DNA of 23,219 nucleotides from Candidatus Latescibacterota bacterium. GTDB lineage: Bacteria > Latescibacterota > UBA2968 > GCA-2709665. This document shows positions 15,225 to 23,201 of the stretch, piece by piece. Both the position numbers and the translations under genes were made by a program. Location: contig JAAXHE010000145.1 of assembly GCA_012271065.1 (NCBI GenBank), forward strand, positions 1-23,219. Direction: 5' to 3'. The notes below the pieces were generated by a model that made no database searches, was not told where the DNA came from, and worked only from the letters and a program-made list of their open reading frames with translations. Every line of letters begins with the position of its first letter. Position 1 is the first letter of the stretch.

Positions 15225-15992
15225 ATGTTTGACTCAATGGAAGTTGGAAGACGAATAAAGGATCGGCGAAAGCAGAAAGGGCTTACCCAGGAACAGCTCG
15301 GACAGGCTGTCTGCATCAGCGTACAGGCCGTATCCAAGTGGGAGAACGGGGAGTCGTTGCCCAATATAGGGACATTCCCGGTCCTTTGCAAAACGCTTGG
15401 CGTCTCCGCCGACGCGCTGCTCGGAATCGATAGCGAGCCGGAAATCGAGGCGCTTGGCGCGGCGTTGGCGCGGCGGGTGAGTCACATCGAGAGCGGGGAG
15501 GAACGAAACGTCGCGCTGATGAAGGTGTTGGGATATCTCGTCTCCTCAGGTGACGGCCCCTGGAATCCGGATCGCAATGTCTCGTACAAGCTGTCCGAGA
15601 ATGGACTCACGGGCTTCGGTTTCTGGAGCCGCAGCGGACTGGCGTGCTTTGCGGCAGGCGATGCCCTTGCAGAAGACGTCCCGTCAGCCGCGTTGATGGA
15701 CAGCCTTCGCACCCTGCTCTCACCTGAATGCTGGTCCATCGCTTGCGCATTGTTGAACGGTCCGCGTCGTTTTGACTCGTTGTTGGAAGCAGAGGTCGCC
15801 GAGTCCTCGCAGGCTTTGTCGGACGCGCTGCGTGAATTGATCCAGGCAGGTCTATTGGTGCAGGAAAGTCGGGGCTATCGGCTGGAAGAAGATTACGGGC
15901 TGCTGCTGACGGGGATGATGAGAGCCCTTGGCGTTGCCAGTCTGAGAGTGGATCACGGACGGGGGATACGCGTGAACAGCACGGCCGACTGA
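15225..15992 (+). CDS. XRE-family regulator with a C-terminal winged-helix-like domain
   Basis: The 255-residue protein begins with a clear helix-turn-helix of the XRE/Cro type: VGRRIKDRRKQKGLTQEQLG followed by CISVQAVSKWENGESLPNIGTFPVLCKTLGVSADALLGI. The middle part is unrecognised. The C-terminal 90 residues (LLNGPRRFDSLLEAEVAESS...LRELIQAGLLVQESRGYRLEEDY) look like a second, winged-helix-type domain. It probably regulates neighbouring genes; the heparinase gene 201 bases downstream on the same strand and the divergent fic gene are candidates. The ATG at 15225 has AAGGAGG seven bases upstream, which decides the start over open frame further back. Confidence 0.88.
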   Translation: MFDSMEVGRRIKDRRKQKGLTQEQLGQAVCISVQAVSKWENGESLPNIGTFPVLCKTLGVSADALLGIDSEPEIEALGAALARRVSHIESGEERNVALMKVLGYLVSSGDGPWNPDRNVSYKLSENGLTGFGFWSRSGLACFAAGDALAEDVPSAALMDSLRTLLSPECWSIACALLNGPRRFDSLLEAEVAESSQALSDALRELIQAGLLVQESRGYRLEEDYGLLLTGMMRALGVASLRVDHGRGIRVNSTAD

Positions 15993-16031
15993 GACGACCG
16001 TCTTCCGGAATCCCCCGACCATTGGTTTTCG

Positions 16032-16092
16032 TTCTGTTCATCCTGTCCATCCATGTAACTCCTTCCTCGAAAATCCGCAACAATAGTGTTGC
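16032..16092. promoter_or_regulatory. Palindrome and short repeat upstream of the heparinase gene
   Basis: A perfect dyad, GCAACA-ATAG-TGTTGC at 16077-16092, lies about 100 bases before the heparinase start and is a candidate operator. Just upstream, at about 16035-16055, TTCATCCTGTCCATCCATG is built of repeated CATCC units, a type of sequence often seen as short dispersed intergenic repeats. The 201-base gap otherwise shows only the ribosome-binding site of the next gene. Confidence 0.35.
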
Positions 16093-16193
16093 CAACGCGA
16101 CAGATGGAGCGTAATTTGGGTGCGTTCTGAGGGGATCCGACACGCGGATATCAGGATTCGCCGGTACGACAACCTGTCATCGAGGGAAGGCAA

Positions 16194-18155
16194 ATGACTT
16201 ACGTCGTGGAGCGCCCCGCGGGTGCAGACCAGATCGATCACGAAATGCCGTTGACGTCGTTCGACCCGGATCGCATTCTTGAAAAACTGGATCTGACTGC
16301 GGCGGGGCTGGAGGAAGTAAAACAGGCCGCCGACGCCGGTGACAGGACGGGCGCCCTTACAGCCCTGCGCGACTATTACAGGGCGAAATTTCCGCTGGGG
16401 GAGGCGGTTGAAGAGGGTGATCATACAGAGGCGGACAAGATCTGCCGCCGTATCATCCAATGGGGGCCGTACGACGAGGCGCAATATGGCGACGATTTCG
16501 ACTGGGAGTGGGACCCGCCCGGGGATATCGAGTGGGTATGCGTCGTCTATCGCTTTTACTGGGCCGCGCCGCTCGTAAACGCCTACGCGGCATCGCGCGA
16601 TGAAAAATACGCGCGGGCATTCGTCGACCTGGCGTCCGACTGGATATCAAAACATCCGCTAGAAAAACACACCAGAACCCATCCCGTATACAAGTCATGG
16701 AAGGGGTTCGCATGGCTGGACCTGCAGACGGGCATCCGGGCGACGAACATCTGCGCGGCTTTTCGCGGGCTGATCCAGTCCGAGGCGTTCACACCGGAGT
16801 TTCTGGGCGTGCTGCTCGCGAGTGTGTACGACCATCAGACAAAAACGACGCTGATTCCCATGGGCCTCATCCACAACAAGGCGGTGTTCGAACAGCGCGG
16901 GTTTATCAACGTCGCCTATACGTTCAGCGAGTTCAGGGAAGCGCGCGACTGGATGGAACTGGGGCTGGCGCGCGTGGAGGAAAACATCCTGGCGCAGACA
17001 ACGACCGACGGCGTGCAGCGGGAGTGGTCGTTCGGATATCACCAAGGGGTCCTGCGCGACGCCGTGGAAATCCTCTCGCGCCTCGAAGTCTTCGACATCA
17101 AGGCGTCACAGGAGTTCCTGGAGCGCGTGCGGAGGATGTACGACTACATCTTCTGGATCGCGTCGCCCGATCTGACGCCGCCGATGTTCGGAGACGGATC
17201 CCGTCCGCTCGTCGCCACGGATGACCGGTCAACGTGGCCGCTCTACGGTGAGTTGATGGCAGCGTCGAAACTGTTCGGAGATCCGAAATATTCGGCAAGG
17301 GCGAATCTGGATCGCGAAGCCCTGCCGGACCGGAAGAGCCGCGCGTTCCGGGAGGCCGGCTTCTACGTGATGCGAAACGACTGGGGTCCCGATCAGATTC
17401 ACCTGGCGCTGCACTGCTCTCCGCCCGCGATTTCAAGCCACGACCAGCCCGACAACGGGACGTTCGAGTTGTACGCCTTTGGTCGTTGGCTGATGAACGA
17501 TACGGGCTTCTATACCTATGGTAGAGACAAGGAGGCCCGGGCGTGGCACCGGCAGACTTCGGTACATCAGACCCTGACGCTCGACGGGCGGGATATCGCC
17601 GACGACGCGCGCGATCTGATGTGGGTCTCCGAGGGGGCGGACACAGACGTGCTGGTCGTTGAGAACGGGTCCTATCCCGACCTCATCCACCGGCGATCGG
17701 TCTGGTTTGTTGACCGTCGCTTCTTCGTTCTGCTCGACGAGGCGATCGGCATCCCGCCCGGTCAACTGGACCTGCACTTCCAGTTTGCGCCTGGCGACGT
17801 CACGATCGACAGCGGAGGAAACAGGGCGTTCACGATGTTCGAGGACGCCAACGTGCTGGTGCAGGCGGCAGCCGGGTCGCCGGCTTCGATGGTCGAAGAA
17901 ACGGGCTGGTTCGCGTGGGAATACGGCTATCGCACGCCTCGAAAGGCGTTCCGGTTCGCGCTCGACAGCCATGCGCCCACGGTTTTCGGCGCCGTAGTCG
18001 CACCGTATCGAGGCACACGTACGCCGCACGCATCGGCGGAATTGCCCGTGGGCATTCAGGCGGGAGACGACCGCGTTGAGATGACCGTCAGCGAATCGAG
18101 GAAGACCTGGCAGGTGGGAAGAGATCTGGCTTCGGGCGAGGGATGGGCGGTTTGA
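16194..18155 (+). CDS. Heparinase II/III-like polysaccharide lyase family protein
   Basis: The 653-residue protein has the two-part layout of this family: an alpha/alpha barrel of roughly residues 25-370 and a C-terminal beta-sandwich. Conserved segments include HNKAVFEQRGF (Asn228), WSFGYHQGVLRDAVEIL (Tyr282, His283) and SSHDQPDNGTFELYAFGRWLMNDTGFYTYG (His416), where the family has its catalytic Asn, Tyr/His and a metal-binding His. Members cleave uronate-containing polysaccharides or their oligosaccharides by beta-elimination. The polysaccharide here is not identifiable. There is no signal peptide, so it may act on imported oligosaccharides in the cytoplasm. GAGGGAAGG stands four bases before the ATG. 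The upstream XRE regulator and the palindrome at 16077 are plausible controllers. Confidence 0.85.
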   Translation: MTYVVERPAGADQIDHEMPLTSFDPDRILEKLDLTAAGLEEVKQAADAGDRTGALTALRDYYRAKFPLGEAVEEGDHTEADKICRRIIQWGPYDEAQYGDDFDWEWDPPGDIEWVCVVYRFYWAAPLVNAYAASRDEKYARAFVDLASDWISKHPLEKHTRTHPVYKSWKGFAWLDLQTGIRATNICAAFRGLIQSEAFTPEFLGVLLASVYDHQTKTTLIPMGLIHNKAVFEQRGFINVAYTFSEFREARDWMELGLARVEENILAQTTTDGVQREWSFGYHQGVLRDAVEILSRLEVFDIKASQEFLERVRRMYDYIFWIASPDLTPPMFGDGSRPLVATDDRSTWPLYGELMAASKLFGDPKYSARANLDREALPDRKSRAFREAGFYVMRNDWGPDQIHLALHCSPPAISSHDQPDNGTFELYAFGRWLMNDTGFYTYGRDKEARAWHRQTSVHQTLTLDGRDIADDARDLMWVSEGADTDVLVVENGSYPDLIHRRSVWFVDRRFFVLLDEAIGIPPGQLDLHFQFAPGDVTIDSGGNRAFTMFEDANVLVQAAAGSPASMVEETGWFAWEYGYRTPRKAFRFALDSHAPTVFGAVVAPYRGTRTPHASAELPVGIQAGDDRVEMTVSESRKTWQVGRDLASGEGWAV

Positions 18156-18224
18156 CCGACGTCGCCGCGTACCCGGTCGGCCGCGTCAGCGTGCGCCGTT
18201 GGGGCGTTGTATGACAATGATCCT

Positions 18225-18248
18225 GAGGAGGCCGGTCCGCGTCCGGCC
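18225..18248 (+). promoter_or_regulatory. Hairpin between a Shine-Dalgarno-like site and the membrane-protein start
   Basis: GAGGAGG (18225-18231) is the only good ribosome-binding sequence before the ATG at 18263 but is over 30 bases away. A perfect hairpin, GGCCGG (18230-18235), seven-base loop, CCGGCC (18243-18248), lies between them. If folded it would bring the two sites closer or mask part of the site. This is a suggestion only. Confidence 0.25.
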
Positions 18249-18262
18249 GGTTACATAGATCG

Positions 18263-18976
18263 ATGTCGACCGCCGGATTTCAGACGTTCGGGCCGCCGCA
18301 TCTGGTCGCGATGGCGTTGACAGTGGTTCTGCCGGTGCTGCTCTCGCTGATCGCGAAACGGGCATCGTCACGGTCAGCCGCCACATTGGGCATTGTTCTG
18401 GGGGTCCTCCTCCTCGGCAACGAGGTGTCCCACTGGGGCTTCCGGATCGCCGGATACGGCCCCGATGTCTTCCTCCGATATTTTCTGCCCCTTCACCTGT
18501 GCGGCATCGCGATGTTCGCGACGTCGATCGCCCTGATGTCTCGCAATCAGACGGCGTTCGAAATTGCCTACTTCTGGGGCCTCGCGGGGTCGGCGAACGC
18601 GGTTATAACACCCGGCAACCTGGCGGTTGACTATCCGCAGTACCGGTTCTTCCAATACTTCATCGCACATTCCGGCATTGTTGCGGGGGTCCTGTACGCC
18701 ACGTGGGGCCTGAAGATGCGGCCGACGCTGGGCGGGCTCTTCAGAGCGTTCGTCTGGCTCCACGTCCTGGCGGCGATTGCCGCGGTTGTCAACCTGCTCT
18801 CCGGTTCGAATTACATGTACCTCTCCTCGCCTCCGTGGGGCACGGTGTCGCCCTTCTTCTTCCTGCCGTGGCCATGGTACCTCGTCTTTTTGGACTTCAT
18901 CGGCCTGGCCATGTTTTTCCTCGTCTACGCGCCTGTCCCCATCGCCAGGTGGTGGGAATCTCGACGGTCCGCCTGA
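18263..18976 (+). CDS. YwaF-like (TIGR02206-type) integral membrane protein
   Basis: The 237-residue protein has about six or seven hydrophobic segments and the recognisable FGPPHLVAMALT start and the central RYFLPLHLCGIAMFATSIAL segment of the YwaF/TIGR02206 membrane family. Later conserved features are NAVITPG, the FFQYFIAHSGIVAGVLY helix and NYMYLSSPP. The family's function is unknown. No signal sequence beyond the first membrane helix is needed. It follows the heparinase gene by 107 bases on the same strand, so they may share a transcript, and it converges with the second ankyrin gene. Confidence 0.85.
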   Translation: MSTAGFQTFGPPHLVAMALTVVLPVLLSLIAKRASSRSAATLGIVLGVLLLGNEVSHWGFRIAGYGPDVFLRYFLPLHLCGIAMFATSIALMSRNQTAFEIAYFWGLAGSANAVITPGNLAVDYPQYRFFQYFIAHSGIVAGVLYATWGLKMRPTLGGLFRAFVWLHVLAAIAAVVNLLSGSNYMYLSSPPWGTVSPFFFLPWPWYLVFLDFIGLAMFFLVYAPVPIARWWESRRSA

Positions 18977-19046
18977 CGGCCCGAAGGTTTCCGCGTCCGG
19001 CCAGGAAACACCCTTACGAACGATAGAGCAGGACAGCTTGATGCCT

Positions 19047-20717
19047 CTACGTTGTACCGTGGTCGCGTAGAATCCGGGCGATCTCAGGGTGTTCTTTCTT
19101 TGTTGCCCATGCGAGCGGCCTCGCCCATGGGTGTTCGTGCGGCAAGCCGGCGTCCGCTCCCCGTGTGAGGAGAAACTCCACCATCGGCGCATGACCCGAC
19201 CGGCACGCCAGCCCAAGCGGCGTCGAACAGTACTCGGGTTCTATCGCATTGATCTCCGCACCGTAGTCAAGCAGAAGACCGGCTCTCCGGACGTCACCCT
19301 CATGCGCGATGTTGTGGAGGGAAGAGATCCCCTGCCAGTTCCTGTGATTCGGATTTGCCCCGTTATCGAGCAGGAATTTCGCCGTTTCGTAGACCCTGAA
19401 GAACGAGCCGTGGTTCGTGCCTGATATGGCCGCGCCGTGCTTCAGGAGCAGCTTCACCATTTCCAGCCTGCCGCGCCGGGCGGGATTGCCCAGTTTCGCG
19501 TTTGCGATCTCTTCGGGGTTCTGCGTGAGTATTTCGTCCACGCGCTCCAGTTCGTTGGCGTTGACCGCGGCGCTGATCGGGGGGATGATATCCGCCCGGC
19601 CGCCGAACGATTTCATCAGTTCGTGGAGTTCAGGGTTCTTTCTGGCATGGTGGAATGCTGTGCCGGTGGAGTCCACGTTGCCATTGGGGTCGGCGCCGTG
19701 TTCGAGAAGCAACTCGGCGATGGCGGTGTGCCCATGGAATGCCGCCTCCAGCAGGGCCTTTCCGCGAGGCGCGTCGGGCTCCGGCGCATTCGGATCTGCG
19801 CCATTTTCAAGCAGAAGTTCCACGATATCGTGATGGCCCCGACCGGCCGCGATGGAAATCGGCAGCCTGTCGCAGGTGTCGCGGAAATTGGCCAGCGACG
19901 GTTCCGCGTCCAGGTACTCCCGGACGCGCCGGGTGTCGCCGAACGCGGAGGCTACGAGGATATTGTAGTCCGCGCCACGGGCGACCAGATAACCCGCCAG
20001 CGCCGCTTTCTTGCGAATGAGAATCCTGTCCCGCCATCCGGCGTATAGCGCGACGTGGATTGGCTTCTGTCCGGTGCTGAAGCCCGTGCCGGCCTGCGCC
20101 TGAATATCGGCGCCGTTGTCCAGAAGCAGCCGGGTCAGGTAAAAGTCGCCGATCGAAACCGCCTCGTGAAGGGCCGTGGTTCCGTTCGCGTTGCTCAATT
20201 TGACCCGCTCTGGGGCGTTTCGGACAAGGTGTGCCGTCGTCTCGTAATCGCGCGCGTGAACGGCGTCGATGAGTTCGTTCGCGAGGGGTTCCGTTTCCCG
20301 CCTGTACCCACCGCTTCGTTCGCTGATGGCCGTTTCCAGGATTTTTACAATATCCTCGTGCTCCCTGTCGGCGGCCAGGTTGACCAGCGAATCGTGGAAT
20401 ATCCGTGTCCGGTAGAAAGGACTGGCTCCATTCTTCAAGAAGTAACGGACGACTTCGGCGTGACCCTCGCGGACCGCGAACTTGATGGGTTGAGTGTAGT
20501 AGTGTACGCAACGGACAAGGTCAGGATTTCGCTCGGCGAGCCACTGAATCGCATCCAGGTCGCCCCGTATCGTCGCGCGGAGCATCTCCCAGACATCCGG
20601 GCCCCTGCCCTTGCTCTCTGCAACATAACCGGTATTCTCCAACTCGGGAGGCTTGACCATCCGTGAAATCACCCAGTCTGCATGGGTACTGTCGGTTTTA
20701 TTGTTTTCGCTTGTCAT
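19047..20717 (-). CDS. Ankyrin-repeat protein, paralog of the fused ankyrin region
   Basis: The 556-residue protein is largely ankyrin repeats, with repeat ends such as LLLDNGADIQ, LLLENGADPN, LLLEHGADPN and LLDNGANPN. No signal peptide or membrane helix is visible, so it is probably cytoplasmic and works in protein binding. Its order of motifs follows the ankyrin part of the gene at 8835-11567: a similar start region with PI(K/H)FAVREG, LLE.GADPNG.VDS.G with GGRA, and WA.PLAWA...H..IA..LR at the end. I chose the ATG at 20717, with GAGGG eight bases upstream, over an upstream GTG at 20762, because this gives nearly the same length as the paralog. Ankyrin proteins of this size are common in host-associated and some free-living bacteria. 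Confidence 0.88.
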   Translation of the reverse strand: MTSENNKTDSTHADWVISRMVKPPELENTGYVAESKGRGPDVWEMLRATIRGDLDAIQWLAERNPDLVRCVHYYTQPIKFAVREGHAEVVRYFLKNGASPFYRTRIFHDSLVNLAADREHEDIVKILETAISERSGGYRRETEPLANELIDAVHARDYETTAHLVRNAPERVKLSNANGTTALHEAVSIGDFYLTRLLLDNGADIQAQAGTGFSTGQKPIHVALYAGWRDRILIRKKAALAGYLVARGADYNILVASAFGDTRRVREYLDAEPSLANFRDTCDRLPISIAAGRGHHDIVELLLENGADPNAPEPDAPRGKALLEAAFHGHTAIAELLLEHGADPNGNVDSTGTAFHHARKNPELHELMKSFGGRADIIPPISAAVNANELERVDEILTQNPEEIANAKLGNPARRGRLEMVKLLLKHGAAISGTNHGSFFRVYETAKFLLDNGANPNHRNWQGISSLHNIAHEGDVRRAGLLLDYGAEINAIEPEYCSTPLGLACRSGHAPMVEFLLTRGADAGLPHEHPWARPLAWATKKEHPEIARILRDHGTT

Positions 20718-20754
20718 TTGAGGTACCCTCGCGCTGCATCTGGTTTGAATTGCA

Positions 20755-20840
20755 TCCGTCACACAATGGCTGATTCGACCCCGCTCTGAATGACATGTTT
20801 TGTAGTGACCATTGTCGTTACGTGTCCGTCACACGATGGC
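20755..20840. repeat. Near-identical 16-bp direct repeats upstream of the ankyrin gene
   Basis: TCCGTCACACAATGGC at 20755-20770 recurs as TCCGTCACACGATGGC at 20825-20840, with one mismatch and a 70-base period. The first copy is 38 bases upstream of the ankyrin start, so the pair could be binding sites for a regulator. A role as the footprint of a duplication is equally possible. Confidence 0.4.
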
Positions 20841-20864
20841 GGGGACTGTCATCCAGAGGACTTG

Positions 20865-20975
20865 CCCTGAGCCTGCTTGCATTGAGCTCGGTCCCTGAGC
20901 CTGTCGAAGGGTGCCGCCAGGCCGACGAAGGATCTCCTGCAGGATGTCGGCTCCCCTCCCCGTGCCGGGGAGGGG
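20865..20975. repeat. REP-like repeat units and a strong hairpin
   Basis: CCCTGAGCCTG occurs at 20865 and 20893; the second copy extends to CCCTGAGCCTGTCGAAGGG (20893-20911), a sequence I know as a common dispersed intergenic repeat in environmental bacterial genomes. A perfect 10-bp stem with a 3-base loop follows: CCCCTCCCCG (20953-20962), TGC, CGGGGAGGGG (20966-20975). The stem is 43 bases downstream of the phosphoesterase stop and could end its transcript, though no T tract follows. The 300-base gap between the phosphoesterase and ankyrin genes is made up mainly of these repeats. Confidence 0.5.
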
Positions 20976-21017
20976 TCTGCGACCGTTTGTCGAATCGAAA
21001 GTTCACTCGGCCCATAC

Positions 21018-21551
21018 CTACTCAATCTCAACGGCCCGCAGTTCCGGCACAAGGGCGCCGTCGCAAGAAACCGTGATGTACCCCATCGATACCGGAAGCC
21101 GGAACCGGCGTTGCCCGATGCTGCCCGGATTCAGACAGCATGCCGATCCAACCGTGCTTATTTTCGGTATGTGAGAATGACCGCACACGACAAGATCGAA
21201 ACCCGCGGGATCGGCTTCTTCGAGGATGTGCGTCACGAGAATCCTTTGCCCGCTGACGGTCAGCACGAGACTCTCGGGCAGGTCGCTACAGGGCGGAACC
21301 AGGTCCACGTTACCGCGGACTGCGTACACCGGCGCGATGCGTTCCAATTCCTCCAGTACCGAAATCTTCCCCACGTCCCCGGCGTGGATGATCGCCCGGA
21401 CGCCCTGAAGGAGCTCTGCGACCTGCGGCCTCAGGAGTCCATGGGAGTCGGAGACGACACCCAGGCGATCGCCGGCGCGGAATTGAGGCGCGTTTTGCCG
21501 GGCCGGGTGAGGACGGCGTTCCCGGGAGGACGCGGACGGTCTATCTCGCAT
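21018..21551 (-). CDS. YfcE/MJ0936-type metallophosphoesterase
   Basis: The protein (177 residues from the chosen start) has the compact calcineurin-like phosphoesterase signature: GVVSDSHG, HAGDVG, YAVRGNVD, VTHILEEADP and VCGHSHIPKI, then LNPGSIGQRR. These supply all the metal-binding Asp, Asn and His residues. The family hydrolyses phosphodiesters in vitro, often with Mn2+; physiological substrates are unclear. It carries an unusual 27-residue basic, disordered-looking N-terminus before GDRLGVVSDSHG. I chose the ATG at 21551, which overlaps the VOC stop codon by 11 bases and suggests coupling; an ATG at 21578 is also in frame. Confidence 0.88.
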   Translation of the reverse strand: MRDRPSASSRERRPHPARQNAPQFRAGDRLGVVSDSHGLLRPQVAELLQGVRAIIHAGDVGKISVLEELERIAPVYAVRGNVDLVPPCSDLPESLVLTVSGQRILVTHILEEADPAGFDLVVCGHSHIPKISTVGSACCLNPGSIGQRRFRLPVSMGYITVSCDGALVPELRAVEIE

Positions 21552-21894
21552 AATGGGGCTGGTAGAGTTGGATTTCAAACCCGCCGGGCGCTTCGAAGTA
21601 CGTCACCAGCCCGTAGCCGTGGTCCTCGATTTCACGCGTAAAAGCCACGCCTTTGTGCTTCAACTTTGCGACCGTGGATTCGATGTCGTCACAGAAAATG
21701 GAGATATCCGCATCGCCCGATTTCGGACCTGCGTCGTCTTCCGTTGGATGACAGCCCATATCCGCCTCAGGGACGTCGAAGATCAACCAGCCGTCGCCCG
21801 CGTCCGTGGCCGAAAACCCGAGTTTGTCCCTGATGAGCGCACGGAGACCCGACGCGTCCGACGAATAAAACATGGTGTGTACGCCCTTGATCAT
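21541..21894 (-). CDS. VOC-superfamily protein (glyoxalase/dioxygenase fold)
   Basis: The 117-residue protein has the paired beta-alpha-beta-beta-beta layout of the vicinal oxygen chelate fold: MIKGVHTMFYSSD at the start, LGF...DGWLIFDVPEADMGCHP in the first half, and DADISIFCDDIESTVAKLKHKGVAF with YFEAPGGFEIQLYQP in the second. His6 and the late Glu in GGFEIQLYQP are likely metal ligands. The superfamily includes glyoxalase I, dioxygenases and resistance proteins, so the substrate is unknown. AGGAG precedes the ATG by nine bases. The stop codon overlaps the start of the phosphoesterase gene. Confidence 0.88.
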   Translation of the reverse strand: MIKGVHTMFYSSDASGLRALIRDKLGFSATDAGDGWLIFDVPEADMGCHPTEDDAGPKSGDADISIFCDDIESTVAKLKHKGVAFTREIEDHGYGLVTYFEAPGGFEIQLYQPHYAR

Positions 21895-21925
21895 GGTATT
21901 TTTCTCCTGTTGAACGCAAGACTAC

Positions 21926-21940
21926 TTCATTGCTAATGAA
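21926..21940. promoter_or_regulatory. Dyad in the divergent VOC/GNAT region
   Basis: TTCATT-GCT-AATGAA is a perfect inverted repeat 32 bases upstream of the VOC start, in the 143-base gap between divergent genes. The position and length fit an operator for the VOC-phosphoesterase pair. Confidence 0.35.
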
Positions 21941-22037
21941 AGCTATGAGCCGCGCAGTGCTCTGTCCAGCCTTTTTTTTCGCGTTCACGGAGATCGACGC
22001 CTGCTGATTTGTGGCGAGTTTCGAGAGGACTGAATTC

Positions 22038-22784
22038 ATGCCGGAAAACGCGCTCATGCAGCGTGCGCTGGAGGTTTTCGCGCGCGGCTATTCCTTCACG
22101 AGGAGCTTTACACACCCTTATCCTGCAAGCCGGGAGGGCGCGATCTGGGTGGTGAGGGATGCGCAGAGAAAACGAGGCACGTACCGCCGGGAGGAGTGGA
22201 TCGCCCATGGCGTTGACGCGGATGAGATCCATCGCGTAGCCATGAAGAATACACGGGGACAGTACGGAATCTGCGCGATCTGTGCGGAAGGGGAATCGGA
22301 CGCCGGCCTGCGCGCGGATTTCAAAGCGCTCAACTATCGACTGAATTCGACGGAACCCGTCATGGTGCATCGGCTGCGACGCATCCCGCGTCTGATGGAC
22401 CCGCTGCCCATCGAACGTGTCCTCACAGCGGAAATGGCGGACAGACTGAACCGGACCACCCGAATCAGACAGATTCTGCCGGAACATCTTGTTCCCGACG
22501 CTCCGCTGAGGCAATATGTGGCGCTCGAGAACGAACAGCCTGTGGGGTGGGTTCAAGCCATCGTCGTGGACTCGGCAACGTGGTGTTCGAACATGTTCGT
22601 GACGCAGGCTGCCCGGCGTCGGGGAATTGGAAGGGCATTGATGTGCAGGATGCTTCGCGACGACCGGTCCCATGGTTCAGAATTGGCGGTCCTGACCGCG
22701 ACCCACAACGGCGCGTTGTTGTATGCCTCAATCGGTTACGTACGGATCGGAACCTTGCTGTTCTATACGCCGAAGAAGCGGTAG
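22038..22784 (+). CDS. GNAT-family acetyltransferase
   Basis: The 248-residue protein has a C-terminal GNAT domain. The strand NMFVTQAARRRGIGRALMCRMLRDD contains the acetyl-CoA-binding R-R-G-I-G-R-A loop, and LAVLTATHNGALLYASIGYVRIGTLLFY is the usual end of the fold. The N-terminal 120 residues form a separate region typical of this subgroup. The substrate is unknown. GAGAGG lies 10 bases before the ATG at 22038; a GTG at 22011 is in frame but has a poorer ribosome-binding site. The stop codon is part of the left end of the adjacent inverted-repeat element, so the last residues may have been changed by its insertion. Confidence 0.87.
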   Translation: MPENALMQRALEVFARGYSFTRSFTHPYPASREGAIWVVRDAQRKRGTYRREEWIAHGVDADEIHRVAMKNTRGQYGICAICAEGESDAGLRADFKALNYRLNSTEPVMVHRLRRIPRLMDPLPIERVLTAEMADRLNRTTRIRQILPEHLVPDAPLRQYVALENEQPVGWVQAIVVDSATWCSNMFVTQAARRRGIGRALMCRMLRDDRSHGSELAVLTATHNGALLYASIGYVRIGTLLFYTPKKR

Positions 22785-22947
22785 TGTTCTGTCTCAGAAA
22801 TAGGTTGCCTGAATTCAGCCGTCGAGTCGCCGGGCTCGCAAGGCGCCTGAGCGCAGGCGACCTGCGTAAGGTCGGCGAGGGTAGGCAACGCCGCGGGACG
22901 GGATGAATCGGCGGCTGAATGGTTAGATATTTTTGGGACAGGACACT
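22783..22947. mobile_element. MITE-like element with long imperfect terminal inverted repeats
   Basis: The ends AGTGTTCTGTCTCAGAAATA (22783-22802) and the reverse complement of 22928-22947 (AGTGTCCTGTCCCAAAAATA) match at 17 of 20 positions. A second matching block follows inside: ATTCAGCCGTCGAGTC (22813-22828) against the reverse complement of 22905-22920, 14 of 16. The 165-bp unit has no coding capacity, which is typical of a non-autonomous transposable element. Target-site duplications are not clear. It sits between the GNAT and TPR genes. Confidence 0.6.
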
Positions 22948-22973
22948 GGAAGTCGACAGGAAGAGAGGCGTCA

Positions 22974-23201
22974 ATGTCAAGAGAACAGAGAATCACAGAG
23001 TTGCTGGACGAGGCATGGAAGACCAGGGGGGCGTCGGATTACGACCGTGGCAGGCGTCTCGTGGCCGAGGCGGCTGAGCTCTGCCGGCAGGACGACCACG
23101 AGTCCCTGGGCAGGGTGGCACACGTTTACGGCCAGTTCGAGAGGGACCACGGCAACCGGGAGCAGGCACTCCACTATTATCTGGCGGGATACAACCATTG
23201 A
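22974..23201 (+). CDS. Short TPR-like protein, possibly truncated
   Basis: The 75-residue product has a helical, tetratricopeptide-like pattern: RRLVAEAAELCRQDDHESLGRVAHVYGQFERDHGNREQALHYYL. One TPR unit and part of a second fit in this length. Proteins of this type usually have several units, so the TGA at 23199 may be premature; the same frame stays open from there to the window end 18 bases later. GAGAGG is well placed before the ATG. The window edge prevents a decision. The MITE-like element ends 26 bases upstream and may have brought or removed the promoter. Confidence 0.6.
   Translation: MSREQRITELLDEAWKTRGASDYDRGRRLVAEAAELCRQDDHESLGRVAHVYGQFERDHGNREQALHYYLAGYNH

Noticed and set aside
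20795..21076. Plus-strand frame of 93 codons in the repeat-rich spacer
   Set aside because: It is a translation of the CCCTGAGCCTGTCGAAGGG repeat and hairpin, a known source of spurious proteins.
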